This document shows, piece after piece, positions 39,716-49,209 of a stretch of DNA of 64,000 nucleotides. How positions within the stretch are numbered: the stretch's first letter is position 1; every line of letters starts with the position of its first letter. The position numbers were made by a program, and so were the translations under genes. Source of the DNA: Nitrosospira lacus (lineage in GTDB: Bacteria > Pseudomonadota > Gammaproteobacteria > Burkholderiales > Nitrosomonadaceae); the NCBI RefSeq assembly GCF_000355765.4, contig NZ_CP021106.3, positions 1,459,137 to 1,523,136 of the forward strand, written 5' to 3'. The notes under the pieces were generated by a model. The model ran no database searches. It had not been told where the DNA came from and saw only the letters and a list, made by a program, of their open reading frames with translations.

Positions 39716-40489
39716 TTGTTTAAAATAATTGGACTTTTATTAGGTTATTACTTCCTGGGTATTTTCGGCGCGTTCGCCGGGTATATTGTCGGAAGTATCC
39801 TCGACCGTTACCGGGCTTATGGTGCGGGTGCAATTAACCCGCTTACCAACGCCCATCGCCAGACAGTTTTCATTGAAACCGTCTTCATCCTGATGGGGAA
39901 GCTCGCCAAAGCGGATGGCCATGTTTCCCAGGATGAGATTAATCATGTGGAAGATTTCATGCGGAAGCTGGGAATGTCTTCCGAGCATCGGCAATTGGCA
40001 ATCGCCCTGTTCAAGCAGGGAATGGCGCCGGATTTTGATATCAAGCCCAAGCTGAACGAATTCATGGCGGTTTGCGGGCATACAAACAGCCTGAAGCAGA
40101 TGTTGCTGATCTACCTCATCGTCATGGCATTGTCGGATGGGCGACTGGATGCGGCTGAAGAAGGTTTGTTAAAAGATTTTGCTTTTCATCTGGGCTATGA
40201 TCAGTCCGCGTTCAAGCAATTGCTGGAGATGGTTCTGGGCCAGTCACACTTCGCAGGCGGGCAGGCGACCTCCGCCACCGCGCTGGATGACGCTTATAAG
40301 GCATTGGGTGTCAGTAAAGAAAGCAGCGATCAGGAAGTCAAACGTGCCTATCGGAAGCTGATGAGCCAGTATCATCCCGACAAATTAATGGGCCAGGGAG
40401 TGCCGGAAGATATGATCTCGATGGCCACCGCGCAAACTCAGGAAGTGCAGGCTGCGTATGATTTGATTAAAAAGAGCCGTAATATGTAG
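39716..40489 (+). CDS. djlA: DjlA-like membrane-anchored DnaJ co-chaperone
   Basis: A 257-residue protein with an N-terminal membrane anchor (about 3-27), a TerB-like helical domain (about 50-175, MGKLAKADGHVSQDEINHVEDFM) and a C-terminal J domain (about 190-257) with the HPD motif in SQYHPDKLMGQG. It stimulates DnaK ATPase at the inner membrane. The TTG at 39716 is preferred as start because CAGGAA lies 6 bases upstream and the anchor begins directly. Confidence 0.9.
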   Translation: MFKIIGLLLGYYFLGIFGAFAGYIVGSILDRYRAYGAGAINPLTNAHRQTVFIETVFILMGKLAKADGHVSQDEINHVEDFMRKLGMSSEHRQLAIALFKQGMAPDFDIKPKLNEFMAVCGHTNSLKQMLLIYLIVMALSDGRLDAAEEGLLKDFAFHLGYDQSAFKQLLEMVLGQSHFAGGQATSATALDDAYKALGVSKESSDQEVKRAYRKLMSQYHPDKLMGQGVPEDMISMATAQTQEVQAAYDLIKKSRNM

Positions 40490-40626
40490 GCAGATCATAT
40501 CTGAACTGTGGGAAGGGGGTATTTGCAACCTGAAAAAGGGGAGTTCGGAGCCTGTCAGAATGCTGTGGAAAGGAGTCATACGACGATAATGAGTTTCAAT
40601 GGAGAGGATACGTGGGACTCGATAAA

Positions 40627-41307
40627 TTATGATGTTCTTTTACGCGCCACGATCACGCCATCACGCGTCGGGTTGATAAAAGCGTCAAATTCAGGGTCAT
40701 TAAAAATGAGCCGGTTATGATCAAGAATCGCTTCAGTCCAGCCGGGAATAATGTCAACATATTTTTCCACCGCCACGCGTCCATGCCAAAGCACATTATC
40801 AGCAATGTAAAGGCCGCCGGGACGAATCCGGTCTTTAGCCATTTGCCAGACTTCGGGATAATCGCCTTTGTCGACATCGTTGTAACAGATGTCGAATAGC
40901 CCTTCGGTTTGCGTAAATATCTCTTGCGCGAGTCCGGTGCGAAAATCAACTCTTTCCGACAAACCTGCGGAACGGAGATATTGCTCTGCTTTCTCTTTGT
41001 TGAGAGGGTCTCCATCGGTGCAGATTACCTGTCCATCCGCCCCCACCGCTTTTGCAAACCAATAAGCGGAATAACCGTAGCCGCTGCCAAACTCGAATAT
41101 ACGCCTGGCGTTGACTGTTTTCGCCAATGTTTCGAGAAATATCCCCACTAAACGGCCAACGATGGGAAAATTGTTTTGCTTCGCTACCGCTTCCATTTCC
41201 GTCAGCACTGGGTGATCTGTTCGACCTGCGAGGCCGCGCATGTAGTCCTCGATTGCCGGATTGACTGGAATCAGTACGGCGGGATTCACAATAGTGGGTG
41301 ACTGCAT
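40627..41307 (-). CDS. O-methyltransferase family 3 protein
   Basis: A 226-residue SAM-dependent O-methyltransferase of the caffeoyl-CoA/catechol type. The SAM motif is IFEFGSGYGYSAYWFA (about 65-80), with VICTDGD and the metal-binding region ICYNDVDKGDYPE followed by GGLYIADNVLWHG. The start ATG at 41307 follows GAGGAG; a longer frame to 41382 is not family-like. The natural acceptor is unknown. Convergent with djlA. Confidence 0.85.
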   Translation of the reverse strand: MQSPTIVNPAVLIPVNPAIEDYMRGLAGRTDHPVLTEMEAVAKQNNFPIVGRLVGIFLETLAKTVNARRIFEFGSGYGYSAYWFAKAVGADGQVICTDGDPLNKEKAEQYLRSAGLSERVDFRTGLAQEIFTQTEGLFDICYNDVDKGDYPEVWQMAKDRIRPGGLYIADNVLWHGRVAVEKYVDIIPGWTEAILDHNRLIFNDPEFDAFINPTRDGVIVARKRTS

Positions 41308-41725
41308 GGTAGTCGTAATCTCCTCTTCAGAAAAGCCGGATAGCCGGCACGTCATCGTTGGACTGTACGCCCATCGCCGCAATGGGTCAATGCGAGCGGG
41401 ATGACCCGAAATACGTGTTCGGGCGTGGGTATCGAATCAAGTCCATGGCGATGCCATGGTAATATCGGCGCTATTTGGTGTAAAATTACCCTTCCTTCTT
41501 TCCGATCGAGTCAACCGCACTTGTTACCGCGGGCTATACTGATCTGATCAAAACCGTCCAAACCGGATGTGCCGGATACCTTGATTGCCGTGCGATACTG
41601 GTTGAGCAGGCGGCAGGAAAACTCGACTGCGCTACACTGGCTTGGGCCTTCGCGCGTTTTGTTACGCTATGATATTGCTCCCCGAAACTGTCTGAAATTA
41701 ACCAAAACTCGAAACGAGGGTAAAA

Positions 41726-42139
41726 ATGAGTAGCAGACCACAAATTGTACTGACGTCTCAAGATCTGGACCGGCTGGAGGCGTTGCTTGAGTCGCTTCCG
41801 GAAAATGCGTTTCCCGGCAAGGCGGCATTGCGAGCCGAACTCGACCGTGCTGAAATTGTCGAGTCTGAGCAGATACCGCCATCGGTGGTAACCATGAATT
41901 CGACTGTTCGCTTCAGCATCGACTCCTCGGGTGAAGACTTCTGCCTGACCCTGGTCTATCCGAAAGATGTAGACGGTACCGGAGACAAAATTTCCATTCT
42001 CGCACCCGTGGGCAGTGCCCTTCTCGGTCTTTCCACCGGAGATGAAATAGAGTGGCCACGGCCGGGCGGCGGCACAATAAAGGTACGGATTGTGGAAATT
42101 GTCTCCCAGCCGGAGCGCGAGGGTAAGTTTTACCGTTAG
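41726..42139 (+). CDS. rnk: GreA/GreB-type regulator of nucleoside diphosphate kinase
   Basis: A 137-residue Rnk-like protein, which binds RNA polymerase near the secondary channel. A short N-terminal helical arm (SQDLDRLEALLES) replaces the long coiled coil of GreA. The C-terminal FKBP-like fold has VTMNSTVRF, ISILAPVGSALLGLSTGDEIEWPRPGG. It lacks the GreA tip acids, so it should not cleave RNA. ATG chosen from family match; GAGGG lies upstream. Confidence 0.88.
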   Translation: MSSRPQIVLTSQDLDRLEALLESLPENAFPGKAALRAELDRAEIVESEQIPPSVVTMNSTVRFSIDSSGEDFCLTLVYPKDVDGTGDKISILAPVGSALLGLSTGDEIEWPRPGGGTIKVRIVEIVSQPEREGKFYR

Positions 42140-42297
42140 AAAGACTTGCCCTTCCTGGGAATAAAAAGAATAAGCCATTAATCCCGATGAGTGGTGAATG
42201 GAACCGCGGGTTATCCTGATCATGATCATTCAAAAAATGCCATGAGTCTGCTATAGTTGCGGGCATTTTTTACCAGGAACCCACAGGAACTTCCGCC

Positions 42298-43989
42298 ATG
42301 AATATGCCCCGCCCCCTGATCCCTCAAGTGATGACCACCCCACCCACGGCATTTCCGGCCCGCATACGCGGACCCCTGTTGAAATTATGCCTGGGCGCGG
42401 GGACGCTGGGACTGGCATTGCATGTTTTCGCGGCAGACCCCGCTCCCGTCCCCCCTGCAACCACAACCCCGGCGGCCACGGCAACCGCAGGGGCGGCGGC
42501 GACACCCGCGGCTCCCAAGGCGGGCGCCCAATTCGATTGGTCGAAGGTTCCCCCCGTCACCGCGCCATCGCGTCCCGGCATGTTCGTCATAGCACCCTCC
42601 GGGCCGGGGTACTACTCGCTCTGGGATGTAGTCACCGGCAATGAGCGTAAGGCCCCGCCGGTTTCTCCCAATGCGCCCTATGCCCTCATGACCAACCCCG
42701 CTTTCGAGATCGATTACCGTTACATGGAGAAACCGGGCTATGAGCCGGATCTTTTCGATCCCATCAAGCGTATCCACATGGGCGAGGACTTCCTGCTGTC
42801 TTTCGGCGGCAGCTTCTGGTACCGGTACATGCGCGAATCCGATGCCCGTTTGACCAACACCAGCGATAATTACCATCTGATACGCAGCCGCTTCCACGCC
42901 GACTTCTGGTATCAGGACAAGGTCCGCATATTCGCCGAGTTTCTGGACGCCCGCAGTTTCGGTCAGGCCCTGGCGCCGGCCGCCACCGATGTCAATCGCA
43001 CCGACATGCTGAACCTCTTCGCCGATATCAAGCTGGCGAACATCAAGGATGGCCCCGCTTATCTGCGCGTCGGCCGCCAGGAATTACTCTATGGCTCGCA
43101 GCGGCTGATTTCCACCCTCGACTGGGTGAACACGCGGCGCACCTTCCAGGGCGTCAAGGCATTCTGGCGCACGCCGACATTTGACCTGGACGCATTCTGG
43201 GTGCGTCCCATGATCACGGAAAGAAACCAGTTCGACAACTGGGATACCAAACAGGAATTCTTCGGTCTGTGGGGAACCTACAAGCCCATGAAGGGCCACC
43301 TGGTCGACATGTACTTCCTGAGCTTGGACGACAATCGCCACCGCGCACTCGGCAGGAACGGCATCTTGGGCGATTCGATCACGCATACCCTCGGCGGGCG
43401 CCTGGCCGGGGACTACAACCAGTTCCTCTACGAACTGGAAGGCATGTACCAGTTCGGCCAGTATTCCAATCAGGATATCTCCGCCTTTGCGGTCGCCTCC
43501 GGCGCCGGCTACCACTTCAAGGGGGCACCCATGAATCCCCAGGCCTGGCTGCGCTATGACTTCGCCTCCGGCGACAATAATGCCAATGACGGCCGGCGCA
43601 ACACCTTCAACCAGCTCTTCCCCTTCGGGAACTATTACCTGGGCTGGATCGACCGGGTGGGCCGCCAGAACATCCACGACTTCAATGCCCAGATCAACCT
43701 GCATCCCCAGCCCTGGGCCACGTTTACCGCCCAGTACCACCGCTTCTACCTGGCCAACAAGCAGGACTTCCTGTACAACGCCGCCGGTGCCGCCACCTTG
43801 CGGGATGCCACCGGGCAAGCCGGCAGTTACGTCGGCGATGAAATCGACTTCCGCTTCAACATCCACGTCGACCGTCACCAGGATATCCTGGTCGGCTACT
43901 CGAAGCTCTTTGCCGGCAATTTCCTCAAGGCCACCGCCCCCGGCGTCTCGCCGGATCTCTTCTATGTCCAATACAATATGCGATTTTGA
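42298..43989 (+). CDS. Alginate-export family outer-membrane porin
   Basis: A 563-residue protein with a long signal region (about 1-46, ending HVFAADP), a Pro/Ala/Thr-rich linker (about 47-75) and a beta-barrel of the Alginate_exp type (about 130-563). FSFGGSFWYRYMRE-like strands, YLRVGRQELLYGSQRLI and NTRRTFQGVKAFWR are typical. The protein ends YNMRF with the terminal Phe needed for barrel assembly. Homologues in ammonia oxidisers are annotated this way, but a true alginate substrate is not implied. AGGAACTTCCGCC precedes the ATG. Confidence 0.85.
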   Translation: MNMPRPLIPQVMTTPPTAFPARIRGPLLKLCLGAGTLGLALHVFAADPAPVPPATTTPAATATAGAAATPAAPKAGAQFDWSKVPPVTAPSRPGMFVIAPSGPGYYSLWDVVTGNERKAPPVSPNAPYALMTNPAFEIDYRYMEKPGYEPDLFDPIKRIHMGEDFLLSFGGSFWYRYMRESDARLTNTSDNYHLIRSRFHADFWYQDKVRIFAEFLDARSFGQALAPAATDVNRTDMLNLFADIKLANIKDGPAYLRVGRQELLYGSQRLISTLDWVNTRRTFQGVKAFWRTPTFDLDAFWVRPMITERNQFDNWDTKQEFFGLWGTYKPMKGHLVDMYFLSLDDNRHRALGRNGILGDSITHTLGGRLAGDYNQFLYELEGMYQFGQYSNQDISAFAVASGAGYHFKGAPMNPQAWLRYDFASGDNNANDGRRNTFNQLFPFGNYYLGWIDRVGRQNIHDFNAQINLHPQPWATFTAQYHRFYLANKQDFLYNAAGAATLRDATGQAGSYVGDEIDFRFNIHVDRHQDILVGYSKLFAGNFLKATAPGVSPDLFYVQYNMRF

Positions 43990-44063
43990 TAATTATCAAC
44001 AGCGCATAAAGTGTAGGGCGGCAATAAACGTAGCACATTGCGCCGTATGAGCATTCCTTCAAC

Positions 44064-44144
44064 TCGAATCCGGCTGTTGGAGCGGTGGGGTGTGCGGTTT
44101 TGAGGGTGCAGAGCAAAGCGTAACAACGCGGAATGGCATCACCC
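44064..44144 (+). repeat. Partial copy of the 2.1-kb MITE left arm
   Basis: TCGAATCCGGCTGTTGGA and the following GTGTGCGGTTTT, GAGGGTGCAG and AACAACGCGGAATGG track the left arm of the element at 2101-2182 with scattered differences. No right-hand terminal repeat is seen nearby, so this is a solo arm. It lies between the porin gene and the apt stop codon. Confidence 0.6.
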
Positions 44145-44151
44145 AAGCGCC

Positions 44152-44679
44152 TCAACCACCCTCGAAATCGCATAACGCAAACACCTTGAGGCCCTGATTT
44201 TCCAGCCGGAGCCTGCCACCAACATCAGGCAGGTCGATCACGAAACAGCATTCCACCACTTCTCCACCCATTTCCTGTATCAATGCGGCGGCGGCCTCGG
44301 CCGTGCCACCGGTAGCGATGAGGTCATCGACCAGCAGCACCCGATCGCCTTTCTGAATCGCATCCACATGAATCTCGATACGGTCGCTGCCATACTCCAA
44401 TTGATAATCGCGCCCGCGTGTCTCCGCAGGCAGCTTGCCCTTTTTGCGTATCGGCACGAAACCCAAACCAAGTTCATAAGCGACGGGGGTGCCGATGATG
44501 AAACCGCGTGACTCGATACCCGCGACCTTGTCGATCTCTAGTTTTTTATAACGGTTGGTGATCTCCTGAATGGTGGCGCGCAGTCCTACCGGGTCCTTGA
44601 GCAGCGTGGTGATGTCCCGAAACATGATGCCTTCATGAGGATAATGCGCGATAGTGCGAATACGTGATTTAATTTGCAT
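44152..44679 (-). CDS. apt: Adenine phosphoribosyltransferase
   Basis: A 175-residue purine-salvage enzyme making AMP from adenine and PRPP. The PRPP-binding loop is RVLLVDDLIATGGTAEAA, and the substrate loop ESRGFIIGTPVAYELGLGFVPIRKKGKLP is characteristic of Apt. The start IKSRIRTIAHYPHEGIMFRDIT is the family N-terminus. Confidence 0.96.
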   Translation of the reverse strand: MQIKSRIRTIAHYPHEGIMFRDITTLLKDPVGLRATIQEITNRYKKLEIDKVAGIESRGFIIGTPVAYELGLGFVPIRKKGKLPAETRGRDYQLEYGSDRIEIHVDAIQKGDRVLLVDDLIATGGTAEAAAALIQEMGGEVVECCFVIDLPDVGGRLRLENQGLKVFALCDFEGG

Positions 44680-44846
44680 GAGAAGATCCTGTTTCTGGTT
44701 TCAATTCTTGGAGCTGTCAAATACTCACTCTAGCAATACGGATGATGGGGAATTTTCCCCTATGGTACCGGAAAAGTTGCCGGAAACGCCGTTCTGGTTT
44801 ATTCTTTGCGCCCTTACCGGGTTCCTGGCAGGGGATTTCATCAACC

Positions 44847-44938
44847 GGAGAGATGGCCGAGTGGTTTAAGGTACACGCCTGGAAAGCGTGCGTACGGCTT
44901 CAACCGTACCGAGGGTTCGAATCCCTCTCTCTCCGCCA
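44847..44938 (+). tRNA. tRNA-Ser (anticodon GGA)
   Basis: A 7-bp acceptor stem pairs GGAGAGA (44847-44853) with TCTCTCC (44928-44934). The discriminator is G and CCA is encoded. The anticodon loop CTGGAAA puts GGA at 44881-44883, reading UCC/UCU. A long variable arm (CGTACGGCTTCAACCGTACC) marks a class II tRNA, and GGTTCGAATCC is the T loop. Confidence 0.97.
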
Positions 44939-45082
44939 CGAAAGAGGCCTGTCGCTTCACCTCGGCCACTATCCTGGAAGACGAGGCGCCGTGGCTACCG
45001 ACGCGAATCAAATAAGATGCGCTGGGCGGTACCCGTAAATCCTGATCCGTCGTCGCATCATGATCAATTTATCCCTCTCGCA

Positions 45083-45874
45083 TCACTTCGCCTTGAACAC
45101 ATCCGCGAGGAAACTCTTGGTTTCATCCCATGAAGCCTTGTCCGCCGCGGCATCATATGCAAGTGGCAAATTGAATCTGCGCCCATATTCATCGGCGTCC
45201 GGGTTGGTGAAGCTATGCTTGACCCCGGCAAAAGTCACCGCCTTGTAATTTACGCCGGCGTTGTCCATTTCCTGCCTGAACGCCGCGACCTGTTCTGCTG
45301 GAATCATGGGGTCGTCCATGCCGGTAAAGGAAATAATCCGCGCACTTACCTTACCTGGCTGTGCTGGCGTTTCTGTTGCCAGGCCGCCGTGAAAGCTTGC
45401 CACACCCTTTAAATTCTCGCCCAGGCGAGCCATCTGCAGCGCCACACTGCCACCGAAACAATAACCCAGCGCGGCGATATTTCCCGCGTCCACATTCTTC
45501 TGTTGCCGCAGTAACTTCATTGCCGATTCAAACCGCGCTTTTGCCAGTGGCAAATTCTTAGCCAACTCGCCCGAGAATTTCGCGGCCTCGTCTGGATGGT
45601 GAGCCTGCTTGCCGTCACCGTACATATCCAGTGCCAGTGCAATATAACCCATCTCCGCCAACATCATCGCGCGTTTACGCGCATAGCCGTCGTGACCCCA
45701 CCATTCATGCACCACCAGCACACCGGGGCGCCTGCCTTCGATCGCATCATCATAGGCAATGTAGCCTTTCATAACGGTACCGCCGGCAGTATATGTCACC
45801 TCCTTGCCCTGTACGGCGGCTTGCACGAACGAACTGCCGAATAACAACATAGCGAATAATGGAATACTTTTCAT
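45083..45874 (-). CDS. Dienelactone hydrolase family protein, exported
   Basis: A 263-residue alpha/beta hydrolase. A signal peptide (IPLFAMLLFGSSFVQA) precedes the fold. The nucleophile is a Cys in ALGYCFGGSVALQ (about 133), as in dienelactone hydrolases. The early VVHEWWGHDGYARKRA block, the catalytic Asp (TGMDDPMIP) and His (GVKHSFTNP) are present. The ATG at 45874 has AAGG upstream; the longer frame adds non-signal residues. The periplasmic substrate is unknown. Confidence 0.88.
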   Translation of the reverse strand: MKSIPLFAMLLFGSSFVQAAVQGKEVTYTAGGTVMKGYIAYDDAIEGRRPGVLVVHEWWGHDGYARKRAMMLAEMGYIALALDMYGDGKQAHHPDEAAKFSGELAKNLPLAKARFESAMKLLRQQKNVDAGNIAALGYCFGGSVALQMARLGENLKGVASFHGGLATETPAQPGKVSARIISFTGMDDPMIPAEQVAAFRQEMDNAGVNYKAVTFAGVKHSFTNPDADEYGRRFNLPLAYDAAADKASWDETKSFLADVFKAK

Positions 45875-46491
45875 CGTGACCTTCTGTTGAGTGGTTGAAT
45901 AAATCCGTGTCCAAGAATTTTTGTAGCTCTGAGCCATCCGTCAGAATGGATGGCGGAAGAGCTTACGTCCGAGTGCAACCAAAAAAATACGGGGATCACC
46001 CGCATATTCCCCGACCCTGAGTCCCTCGGGAACCCTTGTTATTGAAGGATCCTCGTCGATACTTCTAATATTCTGCCTTCCCACCTGTAAGATTTTACAG
46101 CTATTTAAAGTTATCGTTTTGTAGTCTCATCACTTCTATTATCAATCAGCGCTAAAGACGGAAGGATGGGTATTCCCGCATGGCGCAAAAATGGATTGCC
46201 AGGCAATTGGGGCGATCCATTAATCGGGATATGAAGGTCTTGATGTCCTGAGTAGTTGGGGATCGATGCGCGATATGGGTATGGAGCATGATCCGCCGAG
46301 CCCTTCCATCCAATTCTCAATACTGACTGATCTCACAAACATTTGCTTTGCCATGGTGTGGCAGCAAAGGAAGCGCATCAACCATGGATACAAGAGTCCT
46401 GTTTCTGCGTGCACCCGATAAACGGGGGTATGCAGCACTCTTCAGCCATAAAGGGCGGTAAAGCGGTTATACGATATCGTTTTCATGCGGA
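45875..46491. other. Upstream region of the Wsp-like operon
   Basis: About 620 bp without a supportable gene. A 7-bp hairpin (GCCATCC / GGATGGC, 45933-45954) lies just upstream of the hydrolase gene, and an interrupted GGGGAT-ATTCCCC inverted sequence sits near 45991-46012. The operon promoter should lie here, but I cannot place it. Confidence 0.4.
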
Positions 46492-46944
46492 ATGCTTAAT
46501 CAATATATTGTTTTCATGCTGAATGATCAACGCCATGCGCTGCACCTGTCCGCGGTGGATCGAGTCGTGCGCATGGTCCATATCACCCCGCTGTCAGGCG
46601 CACCGGACGTTGTGCTCGGCGTAGTTAACCTGCGAGGCCGAATCGTCCCGGTCATTAATGTCCGGCAGCGTTTTAACCTGCCGCAACGGGAAATCACCCT
46701 GAATGACCGGCTTATTTTCGCACACACCAAACAGCGCACCGTAGCACTGGCTGCAGACGCGGTGACGGACGTCGTCGAAAGTCCCGAGGAGAATCAGATT
46801 CCGGCAGAAAGTATTCTTCCAACACTCAAATACATGGCGGGGGTTAGCAAATTTAAGGATGGATTGATCCTTATTCATGATCTGGACAAATTTCTTTCTC
46901 TGGAAGAGGAAAATAGTCTGGATCTGGCGCTGGCTAGCGCTTGA
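46492..46944 (+). CDS. CheW-type coupling protein (WspB-like)
   Basis: A 150-residue stand-alone CheW domain linking a chemoreceptor to its CheA kinase. VVLGVVNLRGRIVPVINVRQRF is the core signature (about 40-62). It is the first gene of a seven-gene chemosensory operon. Its stop overlaps the cheR start (TGATG), so translation is coupled. By order it matches WspB of the Pseudomonas Wsp surface-sensing system. Confidence 0.9.
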   Translation: MLNQYIVFMLNDQRHALHLSAVDRVVRMVHITPLSGAPDVVLGVVNLRGRIVPVINVRQRFNLPQREITLNDRLIFAHTKQRTVALAADAVTDVVESPEENQIPAESILPTLKYMAGVSKFKDGLILIHDLDKFLSLEEENSLDLALASA

Positions 46945-48467
46945 TGCCCGATATGCAACTCACCGTTCCCCATCTGCTGCTGTCCCGACTAAGCGAATTA
47001 CTCGCCATGCAAATGGGCTTGTACTATCCGGAAAAACGCTGGAGTGATCTTGAGCGCGGAATTGCCGCCGCTGCGCCGGCGCTTGGCATGAGGAACACGG
47101 AAGCTTGTATTCATCAGCTTCTGTCCGCACCCCTGACACGTAAGCAAATCGAGATACTTGCTTGCCACCTGACTGTGGGCGAGACCTACTTCTTCCGCGA
47201 AAAAAAATGCTTCGATGTGCTCAAGGAACATATTTTCCCTGAATTAATACGCGCTTGTGCACAGGCTAACCGGCAATTGCGCATCTGGAGTGCAGGCTGC
47301 TGCACCGGGGAAGAGCCCTACTCGATCGCTATGCTTCTTGACCAATTGACTCAGCATTCCGCCGAATGGAATGCAACCATCCTTGCCACCGACATTAATC
47401 CTGTATTTCTGCAAAAGGCAGCCGAAGGTGTATATGGCGAATGGTCGTTCCGCGATACGCCACCCGCGATCAAGGAGCGCTATTTTAAACGGAGAAAAAA
47501 TGGGAAATTCGAGATATTGCCGCATATTCGTAAACGAGTAACTTTTTCCTATCTGAACCTGACCGAGGATGTTTATCCCTCTCTCACCCATGGCATCCAC
47601 GCGATGGACATGATCTTCTGTCGCAATGTGCTGATGTATTTCAAGCCGGAAGTGATCAAGAAAATTGGACAGAATTTCCATCGAGCACTCGGCGATGGCG
47701 GATGGCTCATCGTAAGTCCCGTGGAGGTCTCGAACAGCTTATTTCCACGGTTCAAGGCCATCACCTTCCCGGGTGCAGTTCTCTATCAAAAAAATAAAAT
47801 CCCCGGATCGCAGACGAACATGCATGAGTGCATGGCCTCGACGCAAAATCCGGTGCCGAACAATACCCTATTCATGCCGGCACCCGCCTCGGGACAAATG
47901 TCCTATTTTCAGGATGGGGAAACATCCTTTGCTTTGGAAAGCGCAAAGACGGAGACCCTGTCAGCGGGAGTGAACGTAGCCGCACAACCACACAAGATAC
48001 GGCAAGTTGAAACCCATCCAGTGCATCATGAACGGCATCATGCATACTACGACACAGCCCGTTCCCATGCCAACCTGGGGAAGCTTGCCGAGGCAATTGA
48101 ATGGTGCGAGAAAGCAATTGCCGCCGACAAGCTCAATCCGGTAAATCATTATCTCCTGGCCACCCTGCAACAGGAGGTGGGACAGGGCGGACTGGCTGCG
48201 CAATCGCTGTTGCGGACGCTTTACCTCGATCCGGATTTTGTGCTTGCGCACTTCGCGTTGGCCAACCTGTGTCTGTCCCAGGGCCGGGCCCGCGAGGCAA
48301 AACGGCATTTTGATAATACGCTGACGCTATTGCATCGATTTCCTCCCGACGCCCTCCTGCCGGAATCGGAGGGACTGACTGCTGGTGGGCTTATTGAAAT
48401 TATTCACTCCCTGGATCGATTTCACCGCACCAGACCGCGCGGATTCGAGAGGGAGAACAACGCATGA
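46944..48467 (+). CDS. CheR methyltransferase with C-terminal TPR (WspC-like)
   Basis: A 507-residue protein methyltransferase that methylates receptor glutamates with SAM. The N-terminal CheR fold covers about 1-270, with TVGETYFFRE, IWSAGCCTGEEPYSIAM and IFCRNVLMYF. A linker (about 270-360) leads to TPR helices (about 365-455, ARSHANLGKLAEAIEWCEKAI), as in WspC, which lacks the receptor-tether binding mode of classical CheR. The ATG at 46944 was chosen over the TTG at 46941. The stop overlaps the next gene by ATGA. Confidence 0.93.
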   Translation: MPDMQLTVPHLLLSRLSELLAMQMGLYYPEKRWSDLERGIAAAAPALGMRNTEACIHQLLSAPLTRKQIEILACHLTVGETYFFREKKCFDVLKEHIFPELIRACAQANRQLRIWSAGCCTGEEPYSIAMLLDQLTQHSAEWNATILATDINPVFLQKAAEGVYGEWSFRDTPPAIKERYFKRRKNGKFEILPHIRKRVTFSYLNLTEDVYPSLTHGIHAMDMIFCRNVLMYFKPEVIKKIGQNFHRALGDGGWLIVSPVEVSNSLFPRFKAITFPGAVLYQKNKIPGSQTNMHECMASTQNPVPNNTLFMPAPASGQMSYFQDGETSFALESAKTETLSAGVNVAAQPHKIRQVETHPVHHERHHAYYDTARSHANLGKLAEAIEWCEKAIAADKLNPVNHYLLATLQQEVGQGGLAAQSLLRTLYLDPDFVLAHFALANLCLSQGRAREAKRHFDNTLTLLHRFPPDALLPESEGLTAGGLIEIIHSLDRFHRTRPRGFERENNA

Positions 48468-49090
48468 AGACGCGAGCGCCGCGAAACAACGAGTTCGTTA
48501 ACTCCAGCGGGATCGGACAGGGTCTGAAAACCACAGATGTTATGCTCGCACGCATCTGGATGCCGTCTACCGATGAGACACAACGGATCTTAAAGGCGAG
48601 GGCGCTTGCGCTGGCGGAAGAACCGGCGCCGGAAAACGCCGCCGATGAAGGCATTGAGGTCGTGGAATTCATTCTCGCCGATGAACGTTATGCGATTGAA
48701 TCGCACTTCATCCGCGAAGTTGCGCCCCTGGAAAGCCTTACGCCGCTTCCATGCACCCCTGCGTTTGTCCTCGGCATCATCAATTTGCGTTGGGAAATAC
48801 TTCCGGTCATTGACCTCAAGAAATTTTTCGAGCTGCCGGACAAAGGGCTGACCGATCTCAACAAAGTTATCGTGCTGCAATCCGGAATAACGCTCTTCGG
48901 CATCCTGGCGGACGCCATCGTCAGTGCACGCCGTATCCTGCTGAGCGACATCCAGTCTTCGCTGCCCACGCTAACAGGTGTGCGCAAGAATTACCTGAAG
49001 GGGGTGACTCCCGAGCGGCTGGTGATCCTGGATGCGGAAAAACTCCTGACCGACGAAGGCCTTGTCGTGGAGGAGCAGGCAGATCCGTAG
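48464..49090 (+). CDS. CheW-type coupling protein with N-terminal extension (WspD-like)
   Basis: A 208-residue second CheW. The first 60 residues are an extension with acidic and Ala-rich stretches. The CheW fold follows (ADERYAIESHFIREV and FVLGIINLRWEILPVIDLKKFF). Having two different CheW proteins on either side of a CheR-TPR gene is characteristic of Wsp-type operons. Start overlaps the CheR stop (ATGA). Confidence 0.92.
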   Translation: MKTRAPRNNEFVNSSGIGQGLKTTDVMLARIWMPSTDETQRILKARALALAEEPAPENAADEGIEVVEFILADERYAIESHFIREVAPLESLTPLPCTPAFVLGIINLRWEILPVIDLKKFFELPDKGLTDLNKVIVLQSGITLFGILADAIVSARRILLSDIQSSLPTLTGVRKNYLKGVTPERLVILDAEKLLTDEGLVVEEQADP

Positions 49091-49209
49091 CACGGTCTGG
49101 CATGGAACGGGATAAAACCGCAGATGACGGCAAGAAACAAAGATCAGCAATTCCAAAAATTCTAGACCTTGAGACACGCAGGAAAACCGCAGTTTTGAGA
49201 GGGTAAACC

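Noticed and set aside
43084-43971. 295-codon minus-strand frame
   Set aside because: Antisense to the porin gene and repetitive in Val/Gly; a shadow frame.
45991-46012. GGGGAT...ATTCCCC as a regulator site for the Wsp-like operon
   Set aside because: The inverted arms are short and lie almost 500 bases from the first gene; there is no second copy to support an operator.
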